NCBI GenBank assembly: GCA_031552195.1
Contig: JAVBMT010000013.1
Location: 1-64,000 of the forward strand
Direction of reading: 5' to 3'
Length of the DNA: 64,000 bases
Source: JAVBMP01 sp031552195
Lineage (GTDB): Bacteria > Desulfobacterota > Desulfovibrionia > Desulfovibrionales > Desulfovibrionaceae
The notes beneath the pieces are model-generated. The model ran no database searches, was not told the DNA's origin, and worked only from the letters and a program-made list of their open reading frames with translations. The position numbers and the translations under genes were made by a program. Within the stretch, counting starts at the first letter, position 1, and every line of letters starts with the position of its first letter. Below are positions 35,023-44,123 of this stretch, in pieces.

Positions 35023-37334
35023 AGTAAAATATTGTACAGCGTGCTTTTCAATTCGTCCAGATCAATGGGCTTGGCCACATGCCCGACCATGCCGGCCTCC
35101 TTGCTGGCTTCACGGTCTTCGTTCATGGCGTTGGCCGTCATGGCCACTATGGGCACGGTTGAGGCGTCGTGCTTGGAACTGGCCTTGATGTTGCGGGCGG
35201 CTTCAAGTCCGTCCATTATCGGCATGCGCACGTCCATGAAAATAAGTGAATAGTCTTTGTTCAGGAAGGCCTTGACGCCTTCTTCGCCGTTGTCGGCCAC
35301 ATCGACCGTTGCGCCCAGGTCTTCAAGCAGGGCTTTGGCTATTTCCTGGTTAATCAGGTTGTCTTCAACCACCAGGAAGTTATAGCCGTCATAACGGGCG
35401 TTGAGCCACAAGGCTTCGGACGTTTCGGCCTCTTCGGCGCTTTCCGAGGAATATTCAAGCTCCACATAAAAACTGAAGAGACTGCCTTTTCCCGGTTCGC
35501 TTTCAACCCTTACCTCGCCGTTCATATATTCAACCAGCGCCTTGCTTATGGAAAGGCCCAGGCCGGTTCCGCCGAATTTCCGTGAGGTTGAGGCGTCCGC
35601 CTGCGAAAACGGCGTAAACAGGCTGCCGATTTGCTCGGCGGTCATGCCTATGCCGGAATCACGCACAGAGCAATACAGCCGGAACCTTGAGTCTGACACC
35701 GGCTTGGCGCTTACGGAAAGGGTGACGTAACCTTCAAGGGTGAACTTGGAGGCGTTGCCCAAAAGGTTAAGCAGCACCTGAGAAATGCGCAGGTCGTCGC
35801 CAAGCGCGAATACCGGAACTTCCGGATCGACATTGATCGTGAAGTTGAGCTTTTTGCCGTGAATGTTGGGAGAAACGAGTTCCACTATGTTTTCAATCAT
35901 CTTGCGCAGATTGAAGTGATGCCTGTCAATGGTCAGCTTTCCGGCTTCAATGCGCGAAAAGTCGAGAATATCATTGATTATTCCCAACAGCAGCGCGGCG
36001 GAAGACTGTATCTTTTCCAGATATTCAAGCTGGGCCGGAGGAGGAGAAGCCTGCATGGCCAGCCGCGTCATGCCAAGCACTCCGTTCATGGGGGTGCGCA
36101 ACTCATGGCTCATGCGGGCCAAAAAATCGCGTTGAGCCAGGTTGGCGGCTTCAGCCACGGCAAGCGCCTTGCGTTCGGTGACATCGGTGCCTACTTCCAT
36201 ATGCAGCAATCTGCCGTCATGCCAGGTTATCAGGCGGTCGGTAACAAGAAAGTCGCGTTTGATAACCGGATTGTGCGTTTCCCAGCGCACCGGCACGTTT
36301 ATCTTCGGGTTTCCCTGTTCATCGAAAAGTTGTTTCTGCGGGCAGAACGGACAGGGATCGGAGCGGCCCTGAAGCACTTCATAGCATAATTTTCCGGCAA
36401 CGTTTCCCGCTTGCAGCATTTTACACAGATAATCATTGGCGTAGACCAGCTGTTTTGTTGCCGGGTCGCAAACGTAAACCGTCGCGTCAACGTTGTCGAG
36501 CACGCTTTGCAGCACCGCCATGGCTCTTTTGATTTCAGCGTTGGCGTTTCCTATGTCTTCCGCCATGGCGTTGATGCTGTTCGCTATTTCTCCAATTTCG
36601 CCCTTGGCGCCTTTGATGCGCGCGCCAAGGTCTTCGCGCATGGCGCGCAACCCGCCCAGAATGCGGTCGACGTCGCGGAAAGTCCTGCGTGATAACAGCA
36701 CCATCAAGGTAAAAGTCAAAATGAAGCAAAACAGCATTATCAGCGCTATATTGCGGCTCATGTCCCTTATACGGGCGTTAACGTCCGTTGAAAGCTCATT
36801 GGCCCAGATGTATCCGATCACCTCCCCGCCACGTTCAATCGGGTGCATGGCGTTCATGATGTCCCCTCTCACCATGGTTCCCGTCCGCACCAGGTTCTGG
36901 TTCAGCCGCATGGCGATGCGGCCCGGATGCTCCGGCGGAATGGAAACGCCGACCATTGAAGCGAATGATGATGAGGGGCCGTAAGTGATTATGGCGTCGA
37001 GGGCGAGCGAATAATAGCCGATGCCCAGTCCGGGAATGGCTTCGCCTATTTCGTCTGTTCTGTCGCTGAGAGCTGCGTTCAGGACGGCTATTTGTTCCTC
37101 GCGCGAAGAGTTCTTTTTTCCTGATTTTTCAAGAATGGCCGCAAAGCCGCCTTCGCCCAGCCTGGCGTCAAGAACGCCGGCTAAAGACAGAAGTTTGTCT
37201 TCCTTTTCCTGTATGACCATGGTTCTCATCTGCGCGGTGACTATGTACCCGCCGATGATAAAGGGAATATTTATAAGCAAAAAAAAGACGAAAAGCATCT
37301 TGTTGTGAAAAGACAAGAAAAATAAACGCTTCAT
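35004..37334 (-). CDS. Hybrid sensor histidine kinase/response regulator
   Basis: An inner-membrane sensor of 776 residues. Order: membrane helix (about 12-34), periplasmic sensor domain (about 35-190), second helix (about 195-215), HAMP (about 215-270), PAS (about 275-390), HisKA with H410 in MSHELRTPMNGV, HATPase (about 505-630, DSGIGM and GGTGLGLSIS) and a receiver with Asp701 in SLIFMDVRMPIMDG. The PAS domain contains CPFCPQ cysteines. The final residues GAVSK and the stop come from a family A repeat. The ligand and output partner are unknown. Confidence 0.93.
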   Translation of the reverse strand: MKRLFFLSFHNKMLFVFFLLINIPFIIGGYIVTAQMRTMVIQEKEDKLLSLAGVLDARLGEGGFAAILEKSGKKNSSREEQIAVLNAALSDRTDEIGEAIPGLGIGYYSLALDAIITYGPSSSFASMVGVSIPPEHPGRIAMRLNQNLVRTGTMVRGDIMNAMHPIERGGEVIGYIWANELSTDVNARIRDMSRNIALIMLFCFILTFTLMVLLSRRTFRDVDRILGGLRAMREDLGARIKGAKGEIGEIANSINAMAEDIGNANAEIKRAMAVLQSVLDNVDATVYVCDPATKQLVYANDYLCKMLQAGNVAGKLCYEVLQGRSDPCPFCPQKQLFDEQGNPKINVPVRWETHNPVIKRDFLVTDRLITWHDGRLLHMEVGTDVTERKALAVAEAANLAQRDFLARMSHELRTPMNGVLGMTRLAMQASPPPAQLEYLEKIQSSAALLLGIINDILDFSRIEAGKLTIDRHHFNLRKMIENIVELVSPNIHGKKLNFTINVDPEVPVFALGDDLRISQVLLNLLGNASKFTLEGYVTLSVSAKPVSDSRFRLYCSVRDSGIGMTAEQIGSLFTPFSQADASTSRKFGGTGLGLSISKALVEYMNGEVRVESEPGKGSLFSFYVELEYSSESAEEAETSEALWLNARYDGYNFLVVEDNLINQEIAKALLEDLGATVDVADNGEEGVKAFLNKDYSLIFMDVRMPIMDGLEAARNIKASSKHDASTVPIVAMTANAMNEDREASKEAGMVGHVAKPIDLDELKSTLYNILLGAVSK

Positions 37335-37545
37335 TATTGCACCGGACTGTTTTGTTAAGGCAGCGGTTTGACATAAAAAATCATGACGAAAACAAAAATC
37401 AAGTCTCAGATGTGTAACGGCCTTACTCTAAAGACTGAAATCTATCATTAAGCATAACCTATTTTACCGCATAAAAAAATATAAAAATAGTCAGAATTTG
37501 CGATTTATGGCCGAACGCGCGGGAAAAGACCTCGCGCTCCAGCCC

Positions 37546-37581
37546 GGCGGCAGCAACTATTCCCGGTAATTGGCTGCCGCC
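37546..37581 (-). terminator. Hairpin after the HTH gene
   Basis: A 9 bp stem GGCGGCAGC/GCTGCCGCC overlapping the last base of the stop codon of the HTH gene. No T-run follows on the minus strand, so termination is uncertain. Confidence 0.4.
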
Positions 37582-38723
37582 TAGATTTCATTGATGAAAG
37601 CGCAGATTTCCGCCGGATGCCGCAACGTTCCGTTTTCCCTGAGTTGAACGATGTCAAGGGCGGAAATGCCGCGCTGCGATATCTGCTCGACCAGAAGCAG
37701 ACTGAAATCGCGGGCCGGACGTTCTTCCGCCTGTTCGGGAGAAAGGTGAGCCTGCTCAATATGCAGCAGCCAGCCCTGGCGGCTTTCCTGCCAGCGCATG
37801 CGATAATCATTGGGAGGCGGGAAGGCTTGCGAGAGAATGGCTTTAAGATCGTTGACGGAAAGTTTTCCCCTAGAGCCGCCCGCGCTCATATAGGAACCGT
37901 CTTTCGAGCGCACCACCAGCGGAAGATTGCTCAACTGCCGCGGCGGGTTAACCGAGGAATTGTCTGCCGGGGCCGCCGCTTGGTAAAAAGAGTTTTCCGC
38001 CTTGCGGAACTCGTCCATATACACCACATTCCCGGCGGCTGGCGCGTTTGGCGCGAACTCAGGCTCTCTTTCCGCCAGGTTTTCCTTCTGCTCAAGCCTA
38101 CGCTCAAAACTCTGTTCCATGGCGATGGCCCCGGCGGCCCAGTTGCGCTGCATGGCGCCGGTTTCTTCCAGGGCCAGGCAAAGCTTTCCGCCTATGCCTC
38201 CAAGCTGCCCGGATATCTCCTCGATACGTTTCAGGGCCTCCTCAATCTTCGCGCCCTCAGCCGCCCGTTCTTCGGTTGCCCTTGACGCGGGAAATCCTTC
38301 CTGCCCATTCAGGTCAAGCCTGGCGTTAATGGCGGCAAGATTCTTTAAAATGGCGTTCTGCTGCTGGTTCAAAGACACCATATTCTTGGCCAGCCCGCTG
38401 AGGATGGAAACTATGCGGCCGGATTCCGCCTCATTGGCGGCAGTTTGTTTTTCACTTTTAATCTTGCGCGGCTTTTCATCTTTTTTGATCCAGGCGAACT
38501 CGTCGGACAAGCGGGCCCTTATTTCAGGAACCGACATGCCGGTGCCGAAAAGATCGCGTATGCGCAGGCACACCGCCGCCGCTTCAGAGGTGAAGCGTAT
38601 GGGTTTTCCGTTGTTGGCCACCGGAATGCAATCCGGAAACTTGCGGCGGTAACTTTTTACCGTTGTTTCGGAAACCCCGAGAAGGTTTGAAAGGTCTTTA
38701 TGCGTCATTGTCTCGCTTTTCAT
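37581..38723 (-). CDS. MerR-like HTH protein next to the origin region
   Basis: A 380-residue protein with a MerR-type winged helix at the N-terminus (THKDLSNLLGVSETTVKSYRRKFPD, then RFTSEAAAVCLRIRDLF). A charged region and a predicted coiled coil follow (about 105-215). A separate C-terminal domain of about 100 residues (NLPLVVRSKDGSYMSAGG onward) is one I do not recognise. The ATG at 38723 is a choice of convenience; the frame is open to 38774. It is divergent from dnaA across the AT-rich gap. It may be a transcription factor or a replication or segregation accessory, but no function can be assigned. Confidence 0.7.
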   Translation of the reverse strand: MKSETMTHKDLSNLLGVSETTVKSYRRKFPDCIPVANNGKPIRFTSEAAAVCLRIRDLFGTGMSVPEIRARLSDEFAWIKKDEKPRKIKSEKQTAANEAESGRIVSILSGLAKNMVSLNQQQNAILKNLAAINARLDLNGQEGFPASRATEERAAEGAKIEEALKRIEEISGQLGGIGGKLCLALEETGAMQRNWAAGAIAMEQSFERRLEQKENLAEREPEFAPNAPAAGNVVYMDEFRKAENSFYQAAAPADNSSVNPPRQLSNLPLVVRSKDGSYMSAGGSRGKLSVNDLKAILSQAFPPPNDYRMRWQESRQGWLLHIEQAHLSPEQAEERPARDFSLLLVEQISQRGISALDIVQLRENGTLRHPAEICAFINEI

Positions 38724-38774
38724 GCCTGTTTCAGCCTTATTTTGAAATTTCCGCCCGCGCGGACTTTTAAACAA

Positions 38775-39000
38775 ACCCGGAAATTTTACCGGACGCGCAT
38801 TGCCACATTTATTGCCCTAACCTTGAAAACAGGTATTTTTTCAGGTTAACTCTGCAACATAACTATAATATAAAAATTATACAGTCAACTATCGAATAGT
38901 TACCGTTAATTTTCTTTTTTAAAATACTTTATTGTTAAAAACATGTTAATATGCTAAAAAAAACCACGTTTGAATTTCAGCAATATAAAGTTGATTCCAG
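38775..39000. other. AT-rich, probable replication-origin region
   Basis: AT-rich DNA between the divergent HTH gene and dnaA, a usual place for oriC. It contains an imperfect inverted repeat at 38819-38847 and the palindrome AACTAT-CGA-ATAGTT at 38887-38901, with several A/T runs. I find no TTATCCACA-type DnaA box or close variant on either strand. The origin call rests on gene context only. Confidence 0.5.
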
Positions 39001-40323
39001 GTGAACACGCTAAAATTACAATTGCGCGAAAGGCTTGCCCGAAGCAACGCCGAACATGAGTTGAATAAATGGTTTGATCCGCTTGGCATAGCCGAAAGCG
39101 GAGGCAACATCCATATATCTTTTCCTCATGCCTTTTTCGCTTCATGGTTTATGCAAAACTACCAGGACGCCTTGAAACGGGCCGCGTCCGAACTGAAGCC
39201 GAACGGGTTCGAACTGGTATACGAAAAAGAAACGGGAACGGAAACCATAAAGGATTTAACACCACTCCTCTCCGGTGAAACCAAAACCGGAAACAGCGGC
39301 TTTTCTTTTTCCGATTTCATACATAACAAAAAAAACTCTTTCCCGGTTGAAACGTCCGTAAATTTCGCCAGAAACAAGTGCTCCGCGCAGTGCCTTATCA
39401 TATACGCCCCGACCGGGTGCGGAAAAACCCACATTCTGCACGCCATAAAACAGGAAGCTAAAGACTTTGTCGATAATAAACATATTTATTTCGCAAACAT
39501 ATCTGACTTAGCAACATTTGCACATAATGAAGGCGAAATAAAAAAAGAACGGGGCAAACTGGCCGCAAGCCGCCTCGCCTTGCTCGACAACGCGCAGAAC
39601 ATGAAAAACATCCCATGGTTTCAAAATGTTCTGGCCAATTTGCTTGATGTCTTGCCGGAAAAAAATATGAAACTGGTTCTGGCTTTCGACCGCCATCCGG
39701 CTTCTTGTTCATTTTTGAATGATAAATTAAGATCGCACCTCGAAAGCGGCCTTATTATCGAAATCAAACCGCCAGACCTTGACGTCAGGCGGCAGTTCGT
39801 CAGGCAGCAGTGCAAACTGCGCGGCCTTGAACTGGGCAACGGCGAAATTCTCGAATTGGCCGGGGCTTATTCCGAATTCCGACAACTTAACGGGGCCATA
39901 GCAAAAATAGCCGAATTCAAGGCGTACAGCGGCTCGAACGAAGGCGGTCCGGATTCCGCCGGGCTGCAAAAAATCCTGAACCCGTCATATAAAGACGGAA
40001 AACACCTTGACCCTGACTTTATCATCGGGTGCGCCGCCAGGTATTTCAAGCTTGAAGCCAGGGAAATAACTGGTAAAAGCCGTTTGCAGCATATAGTTTT
40101 CGCAAGGCAGTCCGCCATGTTTGTCTGCCGCGAGCTTTTAAACCTGCCCCTTGAAGCCATAGGAAAGGCTTTTGGCGGAAAAGACCACTCTTCCGTTCTC
40201 TATTCCATTAATAAAATTATTAAAATGATGGATAAGAACAAAGATATGCACATTTTGCTCGAAGATTTGAAAAATTTGTGCATCAATACGCTGACTACTA
40301 AAAACGCTGTTCGTAAATATTAA
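39001..40323 (+). CDS. dnaA: Replication initiator DnaA, divergent
   Basis: Opens the origin and loads the helicase. The protein has 440 residues with domain I (1-70), a short linker, AAA+ (about 100-320) and DNA-binding domain IV (about 340-430, including the signature FGGKDHSSVLYSINKI). The AAA+ motifs are altered: Walker A is APTGCGKTH (136-144), the Walker B DD pair is D196-N197, and the arginine-finger position (E. coli Arg285) is His246 in RSHLESG. The sensor II arginine remains (SEFRQLNGAI). The GTG at 39001 lacks a clear Shine-Dalgarno. The context before dnaN supports DnaA over Hda, which lacks domain IV. Confidence 0.9.
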   Translation: MNTLKLQLRERLARSNAEHELNKWFDPLGIAESGGNIHISFPHAFFASWFMQNYQDALKRAASELKPNGFELVYEKETGTETIKDLTPLLSGETKTGNSGFSFSDFIHNKKNSFPVETSVNFARNKCSAQCLIIYAPTGCGKTHILHAIKQEAKDFVDNKHIYFANISDLATFAHNEGEIKKERGKLAASRLALLDNAQNMKNIPWFQNVLANLLDVLPEKNMKLVLAFDRHPASCSFLNDKLRSHLESGLIIEIKPPDLDVRRQFVRQQCKLRGLELGNGEILELAGAYSEFRQLNGAIAKIAEFKAYSGSNEGGPDSAGLQKILNPSYKDGKHLDPDFIIGCAARYFKLEAREITGKSRLQHIVFARQSAMFVCRELLNLPLEAIGKAFGGKDHSSVLYSINKIIKMMDKNKDMHILLEDLKNLCINTLTTKNAVRKY

Positions 40324-40435
40324 TAAAATGGAATAAAGCAACAGATGATGTTTCTTAAACATCAAATAAAACCAACATGTTAATTCAGTTAAGAACAAAG
40401 AGACAACCCCTGCTTAAACAACTAAGGAGATATAT

Positions 40436-41605
40436 ATGTTTTTGAAGGTGTATAAAGAAGACATCATTGAAGGCGTTCAAAGAGCCGCGAATATAATTCC
40501 GAGCAAGAGCGGGGCCACTTATTTGCGCTCTATCTGGCTCAGGGCTTCCGAAAACAAGCTGGAAATAATGGCTACGGATTCCAGCATAGAATTTCGCGGC
40601 ACCTACACGGCTGAAGTGTTGCAGGAAGGGCTGGCCGGAGTTCAGGGGCGCCATTTCGTCGAGTTGCTCCGCAAGTGGCCGTCCGGGCAGTCTTCCCTGA
40701 AAACAGACGCCGAAAACGGAAATCTCCTTATAGAGCAGGGCGAACGCCGCAAATATAATTTGCCGACCAATGAAACCATGTGGTTTCAGAATTTTTCCGA
40801 GTTCCCGGAGAACGGATCTTCCGGGCCCGTGGTCTGGGCCGGAGATTTCTTGCAGGAAATAATCGAAAACATCAGTTTCTGCATCAGCGATGACGACGCG
40901 ATGGACGCTATCGCCTGCCTGTATATGAAGCCGGTTGAATCCGGTCATATAGAAGTATGCGGTCTGAACGGGCACCAGTTCGCCATGGTGCGTTTTCTGA
41001 ATGACGATTTGCGCGCCATGCTTCCGGCCGACGGCATCCTCATTCAGAAAAAATATCTGGGTGAGCTGAAAAAGTGGCTCGGATCAGGAGAAATAGAGCT
41101 TAACATGCTGGAAAAGCGCCTTTTCTTCCGCACGGGAGATCACAAGGAAATGCTCAGCCTGCCGCTTTCCGCCTACCAATATCCTGACTACATGAACTTC
41201 ATGTCCAAAATAGCCGAACCGGACGTGGCGAAGCTTACCGTCAATCGCAAAGACATTTTTGAAGCCCTTGAACGTTTGCTGGTGTTCAATAACGAACATA
41301 ACCGCTGCACCTACTTCGATATGAGCAGCAACGAGCTCTTGCTCTCTTCAACCGCCAACGACGTGGGGTCGGCCAGGGAAAGCCTGGACGTGGAATATTC
41401 AGGCGGCATCCAGAAAATAGCGTTCCCCACGCGCAACGTCATTGAAATACTTTCGCACTACAAGTCGGAGAAAATAACCTTCACCCTTACCGGAAGCGAA
41501 GGCCCCTGCGGCATATCCGGCCCGGACGACGCGGACTACATGGTTATCATCATGCCCATGAAGATCGTGGACAGCAACTACTATAACAGCGAGGAACAGG
41601 TTTGA
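40436..41605 (+). CDS. dnaN: DNA polymerase III beta sliding clamp
   Basis: The ring-shaped processivity factor of the replicase. The protein has 389 residues made of three similar clamp domains, ending MPMKIVDSNYYN. The ATG has AAGGAG upstream. A 112 bp AT-rich gap separates it from dnaA; I see no DnaA boxes there. Its TGA overlaps the gyrB ATG by one base. Confidence 0.95.
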   Translation: MFLKVYKEDIIEGVQRAANIIPSKSGATYLRSIWLRASENKLEIMATDSSIEFRGTYTAEVLQEGLAGVQGRHFVELLRKWPSGQSSLKTDAENGNLLIEQGERRKYNLPTNETMWFQNFSEFPENGSSGPVVWAGDFLQEIIENISFCISDDDAMDAIACLYMKPVESGHIEVCGLNGHQFAMVRFLNDDLRAMLPADGILIQKKYLGELKKWLGSGEIELNMLEKRLFFRTGDHKEMLSLPLSAYQYPDYMNFMSKIAEPDVAKLTVNRKDIFEALERLLVFNNEHNRCTYFDMSSNELLLSSTANDVGSARESLDVEYSGGIQKIAFPTRNVIEILSHYKSEKITFTLTGSEGPCGISGPDDADYMVIIMPMKIVDSNYYNSEEQV

Positions 41606-44028
41606 TGTCTGATAAAGATGCCATAAAATCTCCCGGCGAATACAACGCCGGAAGCATAACGGTTCTGGAGGGCCTGGCCGCTGTTCGCAAACGCCCGGCC
41701 ATGTATATAGGCAGCACTGATTCCCGCGGCTTGCACCACCTTGTTTATGAAGTTATCGATAACTCGATTGACGAAGCCATGGCGGGTTACTGCACCAAAA
41801 TAACTGTGCGCATACACCTGGACGGAAGCTGCTCCGTTTCCGATAACGGCCGGGGAATTCCCACTGACATACACCCTAAAGAAGGCCGTCCGGCCCTTGA
41901 AGTTGTAATGACCAAGCTGCACGCCGGCGGCAAGTTCGACAGCAACAGCTATAAGGTGTCCGGCGGTTTGCACGGGGTCGGCGTTTCCTGCGTGAACGCC
42001 CTTTCGGAATGGCTTGAGGTTTTTGTGCGGCGGGGCGGGAAAAAATACCGCCAGCTTTACGCCAGGGGCTTCCCGCAAACCGAGCTTGAGGTTCAGGGCG
42101 AAACGGAAAATCACGGCACAACGGTACGTTTCATGCCTGATGAGGAAATTTTCGAAACTGTCGAATTTTCCTATGAAATTCTGCGCAAGCGCATTGAAGA
42201 ACTGGCTTATCTGAACAAAGGCCTGGAAATTGAATTCAGCGACGAACGCTCCGGCGACAGCGAATTTTTCCGTTTTGACGGCGGCATAAAGCAGTTCGTG
42301 CAAAACCTGAATTCCGGCGAAGCTTCCATTCACAGCATTGTTTACGCCGACGGCGAAGCCCAGAACGTCCAGGTTGAATTCGCCCTGCAATATAACGCCG
42401 GTTATAAGGAAAACGTTCTTACCTTCGCCAACAACATTCGCACCAAGGAAGGCGGAACCCACCTCGTAGGATTTAAAACGGCCCTTACCCGCGCCATCAA
42501 CGGGTATATGAAAAATTCCGACCTTGGGAAAAAATATAAAATGGTCCTTTCCGGAGATGACATCCGCGAAGGCCTTACTTCCGTGGTGTCTGTAAAGCTG
42601 CCTGATCCGCAGTTTGAAGGCCAGACAAAGACGAAACTGGGCAACAGCGAAGTTTCAGGCATAGTGGCCGGAATAGTTTATGAAAAACTGAACACCTTTT
42701 TTGAAGAAAACCCCAAAGACATCAAGCTTATTATCGAAAAAGCCGTTGACGCGGCCAGGGCCAGGGAAGCGGCCAGAAAAGCCAAAGACCTGGTGCGGCG
42801 CAAAGGGGCCTTGTCAGACAACTCTTTGCCGGGAAAACTGGCGGACTGCCAGAGCAAAGACCCCTCCGAGTCCGAACTTTTCATCGTGGAAGGAGATTCG
42901 GCCGGCGGTTCGGCCAAGCAGGGCCGAGATCCTTCCAAGCAGGCCATTCTGCCCCTGCGCGGAAAAATTCTGAACGTGGAAAAAACCCGTTTCGACAAAA
43001 TGCTGGCCAACGAGGAAATCAAGTCTCTTATTACGGCCATGGGCGCCGGGGTCGGGCTTATAGGCGGAGAGTCGGACATAGACCTGAGCAAACTGCGCTA
43101 TCACACCATAGCGATTATGACCGACGCCGACGTTGACGGGGCGCACATCCGCACCCTGCTGCTCACTTTCTTTTTCCGCCAATACCGCGACCTTATCGAC
43201 GCCGGCCACCTTTATATAGCCCAGCCGCCGCTTTATCGCGTGCATTACGGCAAATTTGAAAGATTCATCAAGGACGACGAAGAGCTGAATGAATTTCTTC
43301 TCGACCGGGTAAGCGGGGAAATAGGCGTAAAGGCCAGCAACGGCATGATGTTCGACAAACAGGGAGTAATCAGGCTTTACACCGGCATCAACTCCATTCT
43401 GAAACGCCTGCGCGACGCCGAACACGCCGGAATATCCGAAGATCTGTTCCTGGCTTTTCTGGAATATGAAACCATGATCACGGCGGACTGGTTTTCCGGA
43501 TCTTCGGAAAGCAACCTTGACGAACTCCGCTCCTGGCTCAGGGCCAAGGGATTTTCCCTTCGCGTGGAAACGCAGGAAACGGAGCTTGAGCAAAGGGTCT
43601 GGATGCGCCTTGAAGACAGAAAGGGAACACGCACCCGCCTGAGCATGGAATTTTTCAACTCGCGCATGTACCGCATGGCCCGCAAGGCCAGGGAGGAAAT
43701 ATTCTCGCGTTGCGGCGGGTTCGATTTCACCGTGCTGCACAAGGAACGGGAAATTGAAACCAGCGGGCTTTTCCAGCTTGCCAACCTTATAATGGAAACC
43801 GCCCGCCAGGGAATTAACATCCAGCGGTACAAGGGCCTGGGCGAAATGAACCCGGAACAGCTTTGGGAAACCACCATGAACCCGGAAAACCGCATCATGC
43901 TGCAGGTAAGCATTGAAGACGCGGAAGAAGCCTCGGAAGCTTTCGAGCAGTTGATGGGCGACAGGGTGGAGCCGCGCCGCGAATTTATCGAGCGCAATGC
44001 CCTTAACGTGCAGGAGCTGGATATCTAG
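41605..44028 (+). CDS. gyrB: DNA gyrase subunit B
   Basis: The ATPase subunit of gyrase, which introduces negative supercoils. The protein has 807 residues: a GHKL ATPase domain (VLEGLAAVRKRPAMYIGS, DNGRGIP, GGLHGVGVSCVNALS), a transducer, TOPRIM (VEGDSAGGSAKQGRD and the metal acids in DADVDGAHIRTL) and a C-terminal domain with RYKGLGEMNP. The ATG overlaps the dnaN stop as TGATG, indicating coupled translation. Confidence 0.97.
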   Translation: MSDKDAIKSPGEYNAGSITVLEGLAAVRKRPAMYIGSTDSRGLHHLVYEVIDNSIDEAMAGYCTKITVRIHLDGSCSVSDNGRGIPTDIHPKEGRPALEVVMTKLHAGGKFDSNSYKVSGGLHGVGVSCVNALSEWLEVFVRRGGKKYRQLYARGFPQTELEVQGETENHGTTVRFMPDEEIFETVEFSYEILRKRIEELAYLNKGLEIEFSDERSGDSEFFRFDGGIKQFVQNLNSGEASIHSIVYADGEAQNVQVEFALQYNAGYKENVLTFANNIRTKEGGTHLVGFKTALTRAINGYMKNSDLGKKYKMVLSGDDIREGLTSVVSVKLPDPQFEGQTKTKLGNSEVSGIVAGIVYEKLNTFFEENPKDIKLIIEKAVDAARAREAARKAKDLVRRKGALSDNSLPGKLADCQSKDPSESELFIVEGDSAGGSAKQGRDPSKQAILPLRGKILNVEKTRFDKMLANEEIKSLITAMGAGVGLIGGESDIDLSKLRYHTIAIMTDADVDGAHIRTLLLTFFFRQYRDLIDAGHLYIAQPPLYRVHYGKFERFIKDDEELNEFLLDRVSGEIGVKASNGMMFDKQGVIRLYTGINSILKRLRDAEHAGISEDLFLAFLEYETMITADWFSGSSESNLDELRSWLRAKGFSLRVETQETELEQRVWMRLEDRKGTRTRLSMEFFNSRMYRMARKAREEIFSRCGGFDFTVLHKEREIETSGLFQLANLIMETARQGINIQRYKGLGEMNPEQLWETTMNPENRIMLQVSIEDAEEASEAFEQLMGDRVEPRREFIERNALNVQELDI

Positions 44029-44123
44029 AATGTTTCAGGCGTGAAATATTCTGAATTTCCGGAACCTTGTCCTAAAAACTGAAAATTCCGCCGCACGGGA
44101 TTTTTAACCAGCAAGAGGCTGTT

